64,000 bases of DNA from Deltaproteobacteria bacterium (GTDB taxonomy: Bacteria > Myxococcota_A > Polyangia > Polyangiales > Ga0077539). Location of the stretch: contig JAUXYJ010000023.1 of NCBI GenBank assembly GCA_030694465.1, forward strand, positions 458,475 through 522,474, read 5' to 3'. The notes beneath the pieces were generated by a model that was given only the letters and a program-made list of their open reading frames with translations, was not told the origin of the DNA and made no database searches. How positions within the stretch are numbered: the stretch's first letter is position 1; every line of letters begins with the position of its first letter. Positions 1-9,372 of this stretch are shown here, piece after piece. The position numbers and the translations under genes were made by a program.

Positions 1-978
1 CGCGATCGCCGAGATCACCGGCCGTGACTCACGCGTTAGCCTCACGGAGTTAAAGAAAAATCGCAGTGAATCCGCGTAGTCAACCCGTCCGTCGTGCACC
101 CGCGCGAGCGACTCGTCGGGGCAGCCGTCTTCGTCGTCGATCCCGTTGATCACTTCGGCCGCGTTGGGGCATCGGTCGCGGGTGTCCTCGATGTTGTCGT
201 GGTCGTTGTCAGGGTCCGGGCAGCCGTCTTGGTCTTCGAAGCCGTCGCGATCTTCGGCTTCGTTTACGCAGTGATCAAGAGTGTCGCCGATGCCGTCGCC
301 GTCGCGATCGCTGTCGGGGCACCCGTCGCGGTCAAGGTCCTGCGCGACGGTGTGCGCAAACTCGGGGCAGCGCCTAGGTTCTTCGACCCTCGGCGGGGGC
401 GCAGGCGTGCGTGGCGCACTGGGTCGCACAAACGTACGGCTGAGCTCGACGCCGCCCTCGACCCACTGGGCGTCGCCGCGGAGCACCGACGGGACAAGGT
501 CGAATTGGCGAAGGTAGCCAAGGTAGGCGCCGATGTTCCATGTGGCAATTCGCAGATCAAAACCGAACCGCGCGGCGATCGACGGAGCGACTCGCTCGCC
601 CGTGACGCCTCCGCCCAGCGCGAGCTCGGCGAACGGCGAGAGGATCGCGTCTTGCGGCATGGGCTCAACCCGCGCGTGCGCTTCGATCCCAAGCCACCCT
701 CCGGGCCCGCCAGGAGGCGCGACACCCTGGGGCAGCCCGGGAGCGCTTACGGTGCTCACCAAGGCCCCCACGAGGCCACCACCCACGACGAGCCACGATT
801 GTGCAAAGAGCTCCCCGCTCGCCCCCAGCAACACCCCCGGACCGAACTGAACGGACTGGGGACTGGCGACCGGCGCGATCATTGCCACCCGCGCACGCGT
901 CCTGTACTGGGCACTCGCGGCGCGAGGTGCCAGAGCACTTGCGATGATCAGGATCGCCGTAAACATCCCACCGCGCAT
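1..978 (-). CDS. OmpA-family outer-membrane protein with thrombospondin type-3 repeats (partial)
   Basis: The frame is open from an ATG at 978 (minus strand) to the window edge, so the C-terminus is missing. Residues 1-23 form a signal peptide ending ASA before Gln24. About residues 25-195 resemble an outer-membrane beta-barrel. About residues 200-295 carry acidic calcium-binding TSP3 repeats, with units such as DRDGDGIGDTLDHC and DPDNDHDNIEDT, each ending in CPD or CPN. The last visible residues (ADSLRFFFNSVRLTRES) look like the start of an OmpA C-terminal peptidoglycan-binding domain. Barrel-TSP3-OmpA is a common porin-like architecture tethering the outer membrane to peptidoglycan. The role is inferred from architecture; the barrel itself is not assigned to a family. 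Confidence 0.85.
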   Translation of the reverse strand, partial: MRGGMFTAILIIASALAPRAASAQYRTRARVAMIAPVASPQSVQFGPGVLLGASGELFAQSWLVVGGGLVGALVSTVSAPGLPQGVAPPGGPGGWLGIEAHARVEPMPQDAILSPFAELALGGGVTGERVAPSIAARFGFDLRIATWNIGAYLGYLRQFDLVPSVLRGDAQWVEGGVELSRTFVRPSAPRTPAPPPRVEEPRRCPEFAHTVAQDLDRDGCPDSDRDGDGIGDTLDHCVNEAEDRDGFEDQDGCPDPDNDHDNIEDTRDRCPNAAEVINGIDDEDGCPDESLARVHDGRVDYADSLRFFFNSVRLTRESRPVISAIA

Positions 979-1062
979 AGAAGCCAGTATGGTCTGAGCC
1001 GATCGGCGGCGTCTACCCTCGTTGCCATGCGAGTCACTTTCGATCGGTCTGAGAGCCCCGCG

Positions 1063-1500
1063 ATGAGAGCACCCAAGAGTCGATTTAGGTCTGCAAAATT
1101 AGCAGCGCTTTGCATTTTTATCGTGCACTGCAAGCAGGGGCTCCCGGACGCACCGACCGAGTCCACCGTGAGCGAGTCGCCGTCGCCATTGCCTCCAGAG
1201 TCGCGTGCCCGGATGGTCTTTTCGTCCCGATGCGCGAGCTGTCACGGGAGCGAAGGGCGCGGAGATGGCGTCGCAGCCGCGGGGCTGCAACCACGCCCAC
1301 GCAACTTCGCAGACCCCGCCTGGCACGACCGCGCCAACGACGCGTACCTGCGCCGGGTCATCGTCGAGGGAGGCGCCGCCGTCGGACGCTCTGCGCTCAT
1401 GCCCCCTGCGCCCGATTTGCGTGGGCAGCCGCTGGTTCTCGATGCGCTCGTGCAGCAGGTCCGCGTGATGATGCACGCAGCGCCCGCGCAGACGCACTAG
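1063..1500 (+). CDS. secreted monohaem cytochrome c
   Basis: A 145-aa protein with one CxxCH haem site (Cys57, Cys60, His61) followed by GSEGRGDG, and a likely axial Met113 in ALMPP. The stretches PRPRNFADPAWH and VEGGAAVGRSALMPP are typical of class I cytochrome c domains (cytochrome_C/CCC3 type). It would carry electrons in the periplasm. The N-terminus is hydrophobic (LAALCIFIVHC); Cys23 may be a non-canonical lipobox cysteine. ATG 1063 was preferred over an in-frame ATG at 1027 because it places the hydrophobic segment closer to the N-terminus. The gene ends 11 nt before the Ogt-AlkA fusion in the same direction, so they may be co-transcribed. The redox partner cannot be seen. Confidence 0.8.
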   Translation: MRAPKSRFRSAKLAALCIFIVHCKQGLPDAPTESTVSESPSPLPPESRARMVFSSRCASCHGSEGRGDGVAAAGLQPRPRNFADPAWHDRANDAYLRRVIVEGGAAVGRSALMPPAPDLRGQPLVLDALVQQVRVMMHAAPAQTH

Positions 1501-1511
1501 ACTCGGACGCG

Positions 1512-2681
1512 ATGGAGAAGAGCACACGCTTTGCGCGCTTTGAGACGGCCCTAGGGCAGTGCGCAGTGAGTTATCATCACCGGTCTATTTGCGGGGTGTT
1601 TCTGCCTGAGAGCAGCCCAAGAGCGCTCGCTAAGCGCGTGCTCGAGAGAGCCCCTGACGCGGTGGAGAGCGAGCCCTCGGAGCTCGCCAAGGGCGCCATC
1701 GCTGCGCTGCGCGAGGCCGCAGAGGGCAAGACAACGGAGGCGCTCTTGGCGCTCCCGCTAGAGCTCTCGGGGGTGCCGGATTTTTATCGCCGCGCGAGTG
1801 TGCAGGCGCAGAAAATCCCGGTGGGTGAGACCCTGACCTATGGGGACCTCGCCGAGCGTGCGGGCGCCAAGGGTGGCGCGAGGGCGGCGGGACAGGCCAT
1901 GCGTGAGAATCGTTTTCCGCTGGTGGTTCCCTGTCATCGCGTGGTCGCGGCGGGGGGCGGGCTCGGTGGCTTTTCGGCCGGCGGCGGGCTGAGCACGAAG
2001 CTCAAATTGCTCGCGGCCGAGCGCGAAGCACAGCGGGCGAAGAAGCACTCGCTCGCCCTGCCCTACGACCTCGCGCGAGCACGCGAACACCTGAGCGCGA
2101 GCGACCCGTTGCTCAAACCATGGATCGCTCGCGTGGGCGAATGCATGCTCGCCCGGGCGCCCACCGAGAGCGTGTTCGCCGCGCTCACCGAGGCCATCGT
2201 GTACCAACAGCTCTCGGGCCGCGCCGCTCGCACGATCTTTCTTCGGCTGTGGGCACTGGATGGCTTGGCGCCGACAGGACTGCGCGCAGAGAGCCTCGCG
2301 CGAATGAGCGAAAAGAAGCTCCAGAGCGCAGGGATTTCGTCAGCAAAATCACTGGCAATCCAAGAACTCGCGCAGAGAGCCCGAGACGGCAAGCTTCGGA
2401 CACTGCAGGCCCTCGGAGACATGGAGGACGAAGCCATCGTAGACGAGCTCATCGCGCTCCGTGGGATCGGTCGCTGGACCGTCGAGATGTTCTTGATGTT
2501 TAGGCTCGGGCGCCCGGACGTGTTGCCGCTGGACGACCTAGGGGTGCGCAAGGGCCTCGGGGCGCTGCTCAAGCGCGAGGGCCCCGTCGAGAAGGCAGAG
2601 TTAGCGGCCCATGGCGCGCGTTGGGCGCCCTACCGCAGCGTCGCGAGCTGGTATCTATGGCGCGCGAGCGAGCTCGCCTAG
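1512..2681 (+). CDS. O6-methylguanine-DNA methyltransferase / 3-methyladenine DNA glycosylase fusion
   Basis: A 389-aa fusion. Residues 1-170 are an Ogt/MGMT domain: P140-C141-H142-R143-V144 holds the suicidal alkyl-acceptor Cys141, followed by the GGFSAGG loop. Residues 180-389 are an HhH-GPD glycosylase of the AlkA type, with the helix-hairpin-helix LRGIGRWTVEMFLM (316-329) and the Asp341-Asp342 pair, the second being the expected catalytic Asp. One chain could therefore reverse O6-alkylguanine directly and excise N3/N7-alkyl purines. These activities usually sit on separate proteins (E. coli Ogt and AlkA). The start at 1512 follows the cytochrome stop by 11 nt. Its TAG shares the CTAG tetramer with the stop of the convergent TPR gene. 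No AdaA zinc/regulatory domain is visible. Confidence 0.9.
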   Translation: MEKSTRFARFETALGQCAVSYHHRSICGVFLPESSPRALAKRVLERAPDAVESEPSELAKGAIAALREAAEGKTTEALLALPLELSGVPDFYRRASVQAQKIPVGETLTYGDLAERAGAKGGARAAGQAMRENRFPLVVPCHRVVAAGGGLGGFSAGGGLSTKLKLLAAEREAQRAKKHSLALPYDLARAREHLSASDPLLKPWIARVGECMLARAPTESVFAALTEAIVYQQLSGRAARTIFLRLWALDGLAPTGLRAESLARMSEKKLQSAGISSAKSLAIQELAQRARDGKLRTLQALGDMEDEAIVDELIALRGIGRWTVEMFLMFRLGRPDVLPLDDLGVRKGLGALLKREGPVEKAELAAHGARWAPYRSVASWYLWRASELA

Positions 2682-3946
2682 CAGCCTCGCCAAAAGAGCA
2701 GGGCCGACACGAGCGCGAGGGCCAACATAAACCACAGGGCCAGGGCCTGGTCCGCTCGGGTCGCGAGCGCTCCCTCTTCGGACTTTCTCAGCGAATCTGG
2801 CGGCGGAACCTCTTTGCGCGCCCGCTCTCTCGACGCGCGCTCTGACGCCAACCGCGCGTCCGCGTCACGGCGCATCTCGGCCGCGCGCTCAAGGGCCGTG
2901 CGGATCTCTTCGTCTTGCAGCGCAGTCGCGGGCACACCCGGCGACGTCGCCGGGTCACTCTTCTCGCTGTCACTCTTGCGGGTCTCGCCAGGGGTCTCTG
3001 CCGTCCGCGCGAGGGTCTCGCGGGACTCTCGTGCCGCTTGCTCGACGACCTCGCGTTGCTTGGCAACAATCGCAGCGCGCACTTCGTCACGAAGCGTCAC
3101 CAAGGTCTTGGCGTTAGGGCAGGCCGCGATGGCTTTGACGACTGCGGTCTCGGCCGCAGAAAAGTCGCCCTCTTCGCGCAGGATTTTTACAATGTTTTCG
3201 TGCACGGCGACCTGCGACGGGCGGATGCGCACAGACTCTCGATACGCCGCGAGGGCTTCGCTGCGTTTGCCCCTCATCGCGCCCGAGTAACCAAGCTCAA
3301 ACCACGCGTCGGCGTCGTTGGGCTGTACTGCAATCGCACGGCGCGCGCTCGCGTCGGCCTCGTCGTAGCGCTTGGCCACGTTGAAAGCCCAGGCCAAGCG
3401 CCGGTGGGGTTCGGGCTTGTCGGGCGAGGCCTCGCGGAGCTTCTCTCCGACCTCGATCGCGCGCGTGACGCGCTGCGCGCGCATGAGCGCAAGAAAGCTC
3501 AGGTCCAACGTGAGCCAAAACGTGGGCCCGAGCGCGAGAGCCTCGCCGACGAGCTTCTCGGCTTCGTCTGCGTCGCCTTTGCCCGCGAGCGCCATCGCCA
3601 ACCGCGCGCGATACACGCTGTCTCGCGTGTCGAGTTTGCAAGCCTCGCGCAGGTGCACTTCGGCCTCGGCGTACTGCTTTTGCAGCTCGTGGATCATGCC
3701 GCGTAGGTAGTGCCCGTAAGCGTCGGTAGGGTTGGCCTCGATCGCTCGTGCCGCGCCCGCGACGGCGTCGTTGTAGCGCCCCTGAACGATCAGGGCGCGC
3801 GTGAGCAAGACCAGCGCTTCGTAGTGTTGAGGCGCCACCGCGAGGGCCTCGCGGGCTTCGCGCTCTGCGGCTTCGTGACGGCCAATATCCAGCGCGGCTT
3901 TTCCGCGGGCTACGTGCTGCTTGGCTTGCTCATCGGGAGAGGTCAT
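2678..3946 (-). CDS. membrane-anchored TPR protein
   Basis: A 422-aa protein. Consecutive tetratricopeptide repeats fill about residues 5-270 (for example ALLTRALIVQGRYNDAV, AYGHYLRGMIHELQKQYAEAE, ADAWFELGYSGAMRGKRSEAL). A charged Arg/Glu-rich region follows, then one transmembrane helix near the C-terminus (ALALWFMLALALVSALLFW). This suggests a tail-anchored cytoplasmic scaffold. Start 3946 (MTSPDEQ) was chosen because the upstream extension is a basic non-TPR stretch. The linker at about residues 331-337 (DPATSPG) is encoded by a copy of the 20-bp dispersed palindrome. The stop codon overlaps that of the convergent Ogt-AlkA gene at CTAG. The partner is unknown. Confidence 0.8.
   Translation of the reverse strand: MTSPDEQAKQHVARGKAALDIGRHEAAEREAREALAVAPQHYEALVLLTRALIVQGRYNDAVAGAARAIEANPTDAYGHYLRGMIHELQKQYAEAEVHLREACKLDTRDSVYRARLAMALAGKGDADEAEKLVGEALALGPTFWLTLDLSFLALMRAQRVTRAIEVGEKLREASPDKPEPHRRLAWAFNVAKRYDEADASARRAIAVQPNDADAWFELGYSGAMRGKRSEALAAYRESVRIRPSQVAVHENIVKILREEGDFSAAETAVVKAIAACPNAKTLVTLRDEVRAAIVAKQREVVEQAARESRETLARTAETPGETRKSDSEKSDPATSPGVPATALQDEEIRTALERAAEMRRDADARLASERASRERARKEVPPPDSLRKSEEGALATRADQALALWFMLALALVSALLFWRGC
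2936..2955. repeat. 20-bp palindrome, copy 1 (inside TPR gene)
   Basis: A perfect copy of ACCCGGCGACGTCGCCGGGT, its own reverse complement over all 20 bases. It lies inside the TPR gene and is read on the minus strand as DPATSPG in the linker before the membrane anchor. Confidence 0.95.
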
Positions 3947-4046
3947 GACGGCGCAGAGTCTACGCGACAACGAGGCCCGCACGCACAGACCCACGTGCGT
4001 TTGGCTGTGTGATTCTGCGTTCTGTCCACAGCGCAGGGTGGGCTCC

Positions 4047-7000
4047 CTACGCGCGAAAACTCGAGAGGGTCACGCGCGCCCCGTCGCGCTCAAAGCCCTC
4101 GCTCACCAGGTGGATCCCGAGCGCGCTCTGTGACGCAGGTGCGTCGTCTACGCGCTCGACCGTGAGCGTCCGCATGGGCCTGAGGGCAGCCGGGAGCCTC
4201 GCGAGCGACCGCAGCGCATCGGCCACCGAATGCAGGTCTCGCTCGTGCAAATCGCGCAGCGTGCGGATCGTGAGCCCGTCACGCTCGACCACCGCGAGAC
4301 ACTCGCCATCGCGCACGATGACCCGCGTCGACGCAGCGCGCGTGAGCCCCTCGATCGCGTGCACCAGCGCGGGATCTCGCACCGAGAGCAGCACGGCTGC
4401 GTGTTCGATCTCAGTGCGCGAAGACCGCAGCGACTCGATGGTCTCGGTGCGCGCGAACTGCACGGGGCCCAGGCCCTCAATGATCTCGCCGCGGCGGACT
4501 TCTCCACGCGATTCACGGCGATCGAGCTCTTCGCGCATGGCTCCCCACGCGGGCGCGAGCTCTTCGCGGTCTACCAGGGGCCGCGCGACCACGCCGTACC
4601 GCGCGAGCACCCGCGCGATGAGCGCGTCGGGCGAAGGGTCACCGTGCAGCGTGGGCCGAAGAGACCATCGGCCGGTCTTGCGGTGAGTGATCCCCAGGGT
4701 GCACGCGCGGGCCGCGGCGAAGCTGTCGTTGCACACCTCGCCTCCGCGCAGGAGCTCCAGCAAGAGAGACTCGATGTCGGACACGGGGATCTGCAAAATC
4801 GCTGACAAATCAGCGGCGAAAAGCGCCCCCCGCGCGCTCAGGGTCTCTCGTACGGCGTCGGCCCTCGGGCCCTCCGTGCGCCGCGTCGGGGCCGGAAACG
4901 GCTCGGTCCCCGAGGGCGATCCAAGCACGATCCGCGCGGGCGACTCAAGGAGCACATACCGAAGCTCTCCACGCGCGCAGCTCAGGTCGAGCCACGAGGG
5001 ATCATAGCGAGTCACCCGAACACGCAGCAGGTCACGCTCAAGGCTCTCGGGCGGCGCCGGATACATCCACAGGCCCTCCATCGCCTGGGCCACTGCGTCG
5101 TCACCCTCGCCCGCAAAGGGCCCCACGCGCTGACGCTCGAGCAACCAGCGCTGATACGCGCGACGTGAGACCGGCTCGATCTGTCGCCTCGCCCGAGACA
5201 GCGCCTTGCGACGCAAGCGCGCGAGGATCTCAGCGTCGCAGATCTCAAGAGTGTCAGCGATTTCACTGGTAGAACTAAATCGTCCCACGACCAACTGACC
5301 CGCCGCGATCGCCGGAGCCAGCGCGAGCCTGAGCGCGCCCTCGTCTATCCGCATGTGCATCGCGAGGTCATGCACGGCCACTGGGCCCTGCGCGCGCAGC
5401 ACAATCAACGGCAGCGGGAGCTCAAGCGACAAGCCCCCTAGGACGCCCTTGTCCGCGGGCTCCGCGATGCCATCGAGCGTCAGCGGATACTCGAAGCTCC
5501 CGGCGCCGACGTCTCCTCCGCTCGAGTCGGCTCTGCGCGCTGCGCGCTCGGCCGAAGGAGTGTCATCTTCGTAGAGGTTTTCTGCGGTAAACGCTCGCTC
5601 AAGCAGTCGCGCAAACGGTGAAGGGCTGCGACGCTCGACCACGCAGACCTCGACCTCGTTGCGCTCGATCTCACCCAGCAACCGCGTAAGAGCGCGCATG
5701 CTCCAGCGATCGTCGAGCACCTCGCGCAGCGCTTCGACCAGCAACGGATGCGTTGGGTCATCACCGATCGAGAGCAAGAGATCGCGGGCGCGCTGGCGGT
5801 TCATCCAGAGCGGCGTGCGCTTTTTGTATGGCAACCTAGGCAACAGAAGCGAGCGCTCTGCGGCCTCGCGAAACGCGGCGCCCACGATGGCAGTGCGCGG
5901 GGCGATGGACTCGATCAGCGCGCGGACCTCGGTCGAGCCTACGAACGCGAGGAGATTCGTCAGCGAAATCGCTAGCTCTTTGGGCGGAGCGAAGAGCAAC
6001 CCGTTGTCTGTGCTCGCCACGTGCACGGCGCCACCGAGGCGCGCTTCAATGCGTGCGGCGAGCGCGAGGGCCCAAGGTTCGAGCACGGCGCGGCCGTTAA
6101 ACGCGTGCACGGCGATGCGCACTTCGCCCAGCGCGTCGGTGTAGCGCTCGACCACCACGCGGCGATCGGTGGGCAACGGTGTCGCCCGGGCTTGGGTCGC
6201 GATCTCTTCGACGCACGCCTCGGCGGTGCGCTCATCCACCGGAAACCTCTCGCGAAAAAACGCGACCGCCTGACCTTGATCTGCCTGCAAAATCGGCTCG
6301 ATTTCGCGCAACACCGCGCCGATCGCGAGGCCCGTCTGCTCGGCTCGCATCGGGCGATCTCCGCGCCAGAAGGGCATGCGCGCGCTGCCCGGCGGCGCAC
6401 GGCGCACGAGCACCGCGTCGGGACGAATGGTCACTACGCGGTAGACTCCGAGCCCAAACGTGAAGCGATCGCCCACGCGTGACTCGTGCACAAACTCTTC
6501 GTCGAGCTCGCCGAGGGTCTCGCGCGAGTCGGCGTCGAGCATGCGGTAGAGCCCACGGGAGGTGATGGTTCCGCCTGCGATTCGTGCGAGATTTCGCGCG
6601 ACCTCCGGCGCGGTGATCGTCGAGCGTGCCCGGTCGAGTGTGAGCCTGGGCGCGCGGTGTCGCTCACTCGCGAGCGCCTCGATCACACGCAAGAGCGACT
6701 CACGCGTGAGGTCTCTGTAAGGGTCACTCTTGCGCGCCATCGCGAGAAAATCATCGATCGCCACGGGCTCGGCGAAGCTCGCTGCGTGCGCGACGACCTG
6801 CTGGGCCAACACGTCGAGCGCCCCCTGAGGGATGCGCACCTCTTCGAGCACTTGATCCAGCGCACATCGCGCGGTCACCGCGCACTCAAGCAGGTCCATT
6901 CCGCCGCTCGAGACCACCACACCACGCGGCGTGGCGCCCGGCGAATGGCCTGCGCGCCCAACACGCTGCAAGAGCGCCGCGACGCTCCCTGGCGCACCGA

Positions 7001-8084
7001 CTTGCACGACCATGTCGATCGCGCCCACATCGATGCCGAGCTCAAGCGAGCTGGTCGCGACGACGGCACAGAGCCCCCCGTCGCGCAGCCCTGCTTCGAC
7101 CACCACGCGCACCTCTTTGGCGAGCGCGCCGTGGTGAATCCCGATCGCCAACGGGGTCTCGCCCGCGGGCGTTGACTCCGCGAGCTCTCTCTCGAGCGAC
7201 GGTCGAAATCGCTCGGCGAGCATACGCGACCCGACAAACACGATCGAGCGCTGCGCTCTTCGCACATGCGCAGCGACCCGCGCGACCCGCACGTCCCCTT
7301 TGGCTTCTTTGGCCCGCGGCGCGAGCTCAACCCGCAGGTCCACCACCCGCGCGCGACGCCCATCCAGAACCTCGACGTCGCGTTGACCGCACAATAGCTG
7401 TGCCAAACGCACGAGGGGCTCGGCCGTCGCGGTCACGCCTAGGCGCTGAACAGGCTTTGCGCAGAGCGCATCGAGTCGCTCGAGCGACAGCGCGAGGTGG
7501 GTGCCGCGCTTACTGTCTGCGATCGCGTGAAGCTCATCAACGATCACGAGCTCGACGTGCGAGAGCGAGGCGCGATGGGTCTCGTTGCCGAGCAACACAA
7601 ACAAGCTCTCGGGGGTAGTGATCAGCACATGCGGAGGTGACTTGAGCGATGCGCGACGGTCACGCGCCGAGGTGTCACCAGTGCGCATTGCATGGGAAAT
7701 TTGCAGATCGATTCCACTCGCACGCGCGAGCGCAGAGATGCCATCGAGCGGCGCGTGGAGGTTGTGATGGATGTCTGCATCCAGCGCGCGCAGGGGCGAG
7801 ATGTACAGCACGCGGATGCCCTTCGAGGGCTCTGCGATCGCGCGGGATGTGCGAGGCAACGACAGCGCTTCATCGGCCAAGCGACCCAACGGCTGCAAGA
7901 ACGCGGCGAGGGTCTTGCCCGAGCCCGTAGGCGCGACCAAGAGCCCATTGCGGCCCGTCGCGAGCAGCGGCCACGCGAGCACTTGTGCGATGGTTGGCCT
8001 GCCAAATCGCTCGACAAACCACTGGCGTGCGAGCGGCGCGAGCGAGTCAAGTGCGCGCTCTTCGGGTGAGCTTTGCGCGCTCAT
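4047..8084 (-). CDS. lhr: Lhr-type ATP-dependent DNA helicase
   Basis: A 1345-aa superfamily 2 helicase. Motif I is APTGSGKT (Gly54-Thr58), motif Ia PLRALDADIHHNL, motif II DELH (183-186) in VIVDELHAIADSKRGTH, motif III GVTATAEPL, and motif VI QRVGRAGHSPG. The DELH/DEIH box, the phrase LALSLERLDALC and the large C-terminal extension after the helicase core identify the Lhr family rather than RecQ or RecG. Bacterial Lhr proteins are 3'-5' translocases linked to DNA repair. The length fits full-size Lhr (E. coli about 1538 aa). The start codon overlaps the stop of the upstream SDR gene by 4 nt, so the pair is probably translationally coupled. No frameshift is seen. Confidence 0.92.
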   Translation of the reverse strand: MSAQSSPEERALDSLAPLARQWFVERFGRPTIAQVLAWPLLATGRNGLLVAPTGSGKTLAAFLQPLGRLADEALSLPRTSRAIAEPSKGIRVLYISPLRALDADIHHNLHAPLDGISALARASGIDLQISHAMRTGDTSARDRRASLKSPPHVLITTPESLFVLLGNETHRASLSHVELVIVDELHAIADSKRGTHLALSLERLDALCAKPVQRLGVTATAEPLVRLAQLLCGQRDVEVLDGRRARVVDLRVELAPRAKEAKGDVRVARVAAHVRRAQRSIVFVGSRMLAERFRPSLERELAESTPAGETPLAIGIHHGALAKEVRVVVEAGLRDGGLCAVVATSSLELGIDVGAIDMVVQVGAPGSVAALLQRVGRAGHSPGATPRGVVVSSGGMDLLECAVTARCALDQVLEEVRIPQGALDVLAQQVVAHAASFAEPVAIDDFLAMARKSDPYRDLTRESLLRVIEALASERHRAPRLTLDRARSTITAPEVARNLARIAGGTITSRGLYRMLDADSRETLGELDEEFVHESRVGDRFTFGLGVYRVVTIRPDAVLVRRAPPGSARMPFWRGDRPMRAEQTGLAIGAVLREIEPILQADQGQAVAFFRERFPVDERTAEACVEEIATQARATPLPTDRRVVVERYTDALGEVRIAVHAFNGRAVLEPWALALAARIEARLGGAVHVASTDNGLLFAPPKELAISLTNLLAFVGSTEVRALIESIAPRTAIVGAAFREAAERSLLLPRLPYKKRTPLWMNRQRARDLLLSIGDDPTHPLLVEALREVLDDRWSMRALTRLLGEIERNEVEVCVVERRSPSPFARLLERAFTAENLYEDDTPSAERAARRADSSGGDVGAGSFEYPLTLDGIAEPADKGVLGGLSLELPLPLIVLRAQGPVAVHDLAMHMRIDEGALRLALAPAIAAGQLVVGRFSSTSEIADTLEICDAEILARLRRKALSRARRQIEPVSRRAYQRWLLERQRVGPFAGEGDDAVAQAMEGLWMYPAPPESLERDLLRVRVTRYDPSWLDLSCARGELRYVLLESPARIVLGSPSGTEPFPAPTRRTEGPRADAVRETLSARGALFAADLSAILQIPVSDIESLLLELLRGGEVCNDSFAAARACTLGITHRKTGRWSLRPTLHGDPSPDALIARVLARYGVVARPLVDREELAPAWGAMREELDRRESRGEVRRGEIIEGLGPVQFARTETIESLRSSRTEIEHAAVLLSVRDPALVHAIEGLTRAASTRVIVRDGECLAVVERDGLTIRTLRDLHERDLHSVADALRSLARLPAALRPMRTLTVERVDDAPASQSALGIHLVSEGFERDGARVTLSSFRA

Positions 8085-8839
8085 CGCACGCGCGCGAGGC
8101 CACTGTGGAGCACGTCCCGCAGGGGCCTAGGCAGGCGCCCCATCGCCCGCGTCAGCGACGCCAAGGGCTGCGGAAAATCAATGGTCGCGGGCCCATCTGG
8201 CAGTCTCTTGACGATGTAGTCCGCCGCGCGCTCGACCGTGAGCAACTGTGGCATCGGGTGCGAGATCTCAGCCGTCATCGGGGTCTGCACAAAGCCCACG
8301 TGTACCGCGGTGACCTTGATGCCGTGCGCACGGACATCGAGCCGGAGGCAATCGAGCAGCATCGACAGACCCGCTTTGGGCGCACAATACGCAGCGCTCT
8401 GTGGCAAGGGGCCGAAGCTCGCGAGCGACGAGATCCCGACGAGGTGCCCTCGCCCGCGTTGCACCATCTGCGGCAGCACTGCGGTGAGCGTCGCTACGGC
8501 CCCGGTAAAATTCGTGCGACACGCGTCCGCGAGGGCCTCCCACGCGTAGCTCTCTTGGTCGCGTCGGGGACCCACGCCCGCGTTGGCGATGACAAGATCG
8601 ATTCCGCCGATGGATCGGTCGATCGCGCGCAGGCGCTCGACAGTGCGATCCGCTTGAGAGACATCCAAGACTTCGGCGGTCGCCTCACCACCCTGCGCAG
8701 TGATTTCGCTGACCAAAGAGCGCAGAGCGTGCTCGCGGCGAGCGGCCACGATGACGTGCACACCGTCCTGTGCGAGCCGCAGCGCGAGCGCGCGACCGAT
8801 CCCCGACGAGGCCCCCGTGACCAATGCGAATCGAGTCAT
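8081..8839 (-). CDS. SDR-family NAD(P)-dependent oxidoreductase
   Basis: A 252-aa classical short-chain dehydrogenase. The cofactor motif is T8-G-A-S-S-G-I-G15, followed by an AARR stretch after beta-2 that suggests NADP(H) preference. NAG lies at 86-88, catalytic Ser138 in GISSLASF, and Y151-x3-K155 in YCAPKAG. The length matches the family. The substrate cannot be read from the sequence. The C-terminus (about 200-252) is basic and Pro-rich, as in DltE/YbbO-like SDRs. The gene ends in an ATGA overlap with lhr, an unexpected partner that may reflect only a shared transcript. Confidence 0.88.
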   Translation of the reverse strand: MTRFALVTGASSGIGRALALRLAQDGVHVIVAARREHALRSLVSEITAQGGEATAEVLDVSQADRTVERLRAIDRSIGGIDLVIANAGVGPRRDQESYAWEALADACRTNFTGAVATLTAVLPQMVQRGRGHLVGISSLASFGPLPQSAAYCAPKAGLSMLLDCLRLDVRAHGIKVTAVHVGFVQTPMTAEISHPMPQLLTVERAADYIVKRLPDGPATIDFPQPLASLTRAMGRLPRPLRDVLHSGLARVR

Positions 8840-8870
8840 GATCGCGGCAGCATAGCGCGATCGGGACCGC

Positions 8871-9338
8871 TCAGTTGGCGCGGGTAAACGTGAAGGAGTT
8901 TGAGCCCATGGTCATCGTGAGCGTGCGGTTGTCACCGCTGAGCGTGTAGTTCTGCGAGCCGTTAAAGTTGTTGGTGCCCGCCGCTGCGCAGTCGAAAGTC
9001 GTGTCGGTGCCGCCCGCTGTGCAGGTGCTCATTCCCGAGCAAGTTGGTGAGCCCGCAAAGACAAGCGTGGTCGCTGTCGAGGTCCAGGTGTTGCCGGTGT
9101 AGGTGAGCCCGGCGCCAGCACAGGTCACGGTCACACCACTCACGGTTCCACCCATGGGTTGCAAGCCAAAGGTGCTCGTGCCGTCCGCGTTGAGGGTCAT
9201 GGTGACGGTGGTGTTAATCCCCCCCGAGTTCTGCGTCGCAGTCCAACGGGCTACGAGCGGATTGCCTGCACACCCAGCGATCGCGAGGGTTGAAACGAGC
9301 GCGACGCTCAAACGCATTGCTGCTGCAAACTTCTTCAT
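8871..9338 (-). CDS. small secreted lipoprotein of unknown function
   Basis: A 155-aa protein with a clear lipoprotein signal: MKK start, hydrophobic core, lipobox AIAGC with Cys23. The mature part is rich in Thr, Ser, Gly and Asn, with NTTVTMTLNADGTSTF, FTFTRAN and internal Cys residues, and looks like a small beta-sandwich. No family is recognised. A good ribosome site (AGGAG, about 8 nt upstream) supports the ATG at 9338. The upstream leader holds an AT-rich patch near 9395-9415 and a 12-bp palindrome. Probably monocistronic, since the neighbours are separated from it by about 30 nt (SDR) and 122 nt (rhomboid). Confidence 0.75.
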   Translation of the reverse strand: MKKFAAAMRLSVALVSTLAIAGCAGNPLVARWTATQNSGGINTTVTMTLNADGTSTFGLQPMGGTVSGVTVTCAGAGLTYTGNTWTSTATTLVFAGSPTCSGMSTCTAGGTDTTFDCAAAGTNNFNGSQNYTLSGDNRTLTMTMGSNSFTFTRAN

Positions 9339-9372
9339 GATTTGACTCCTGTGTGACGCGAGCCCGCTCGTT

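Noticed and set aside
94..1500. Long plus-strand open frame running across the OmpA and cytochrome genes
   Set aside because: It starts at a GTG inside the antisense of the OmpA/TSP3 gene; only its last part (from 1063) encodes a recognisable protein. The upstream part is an antisense artefact of GC-rich DNA.
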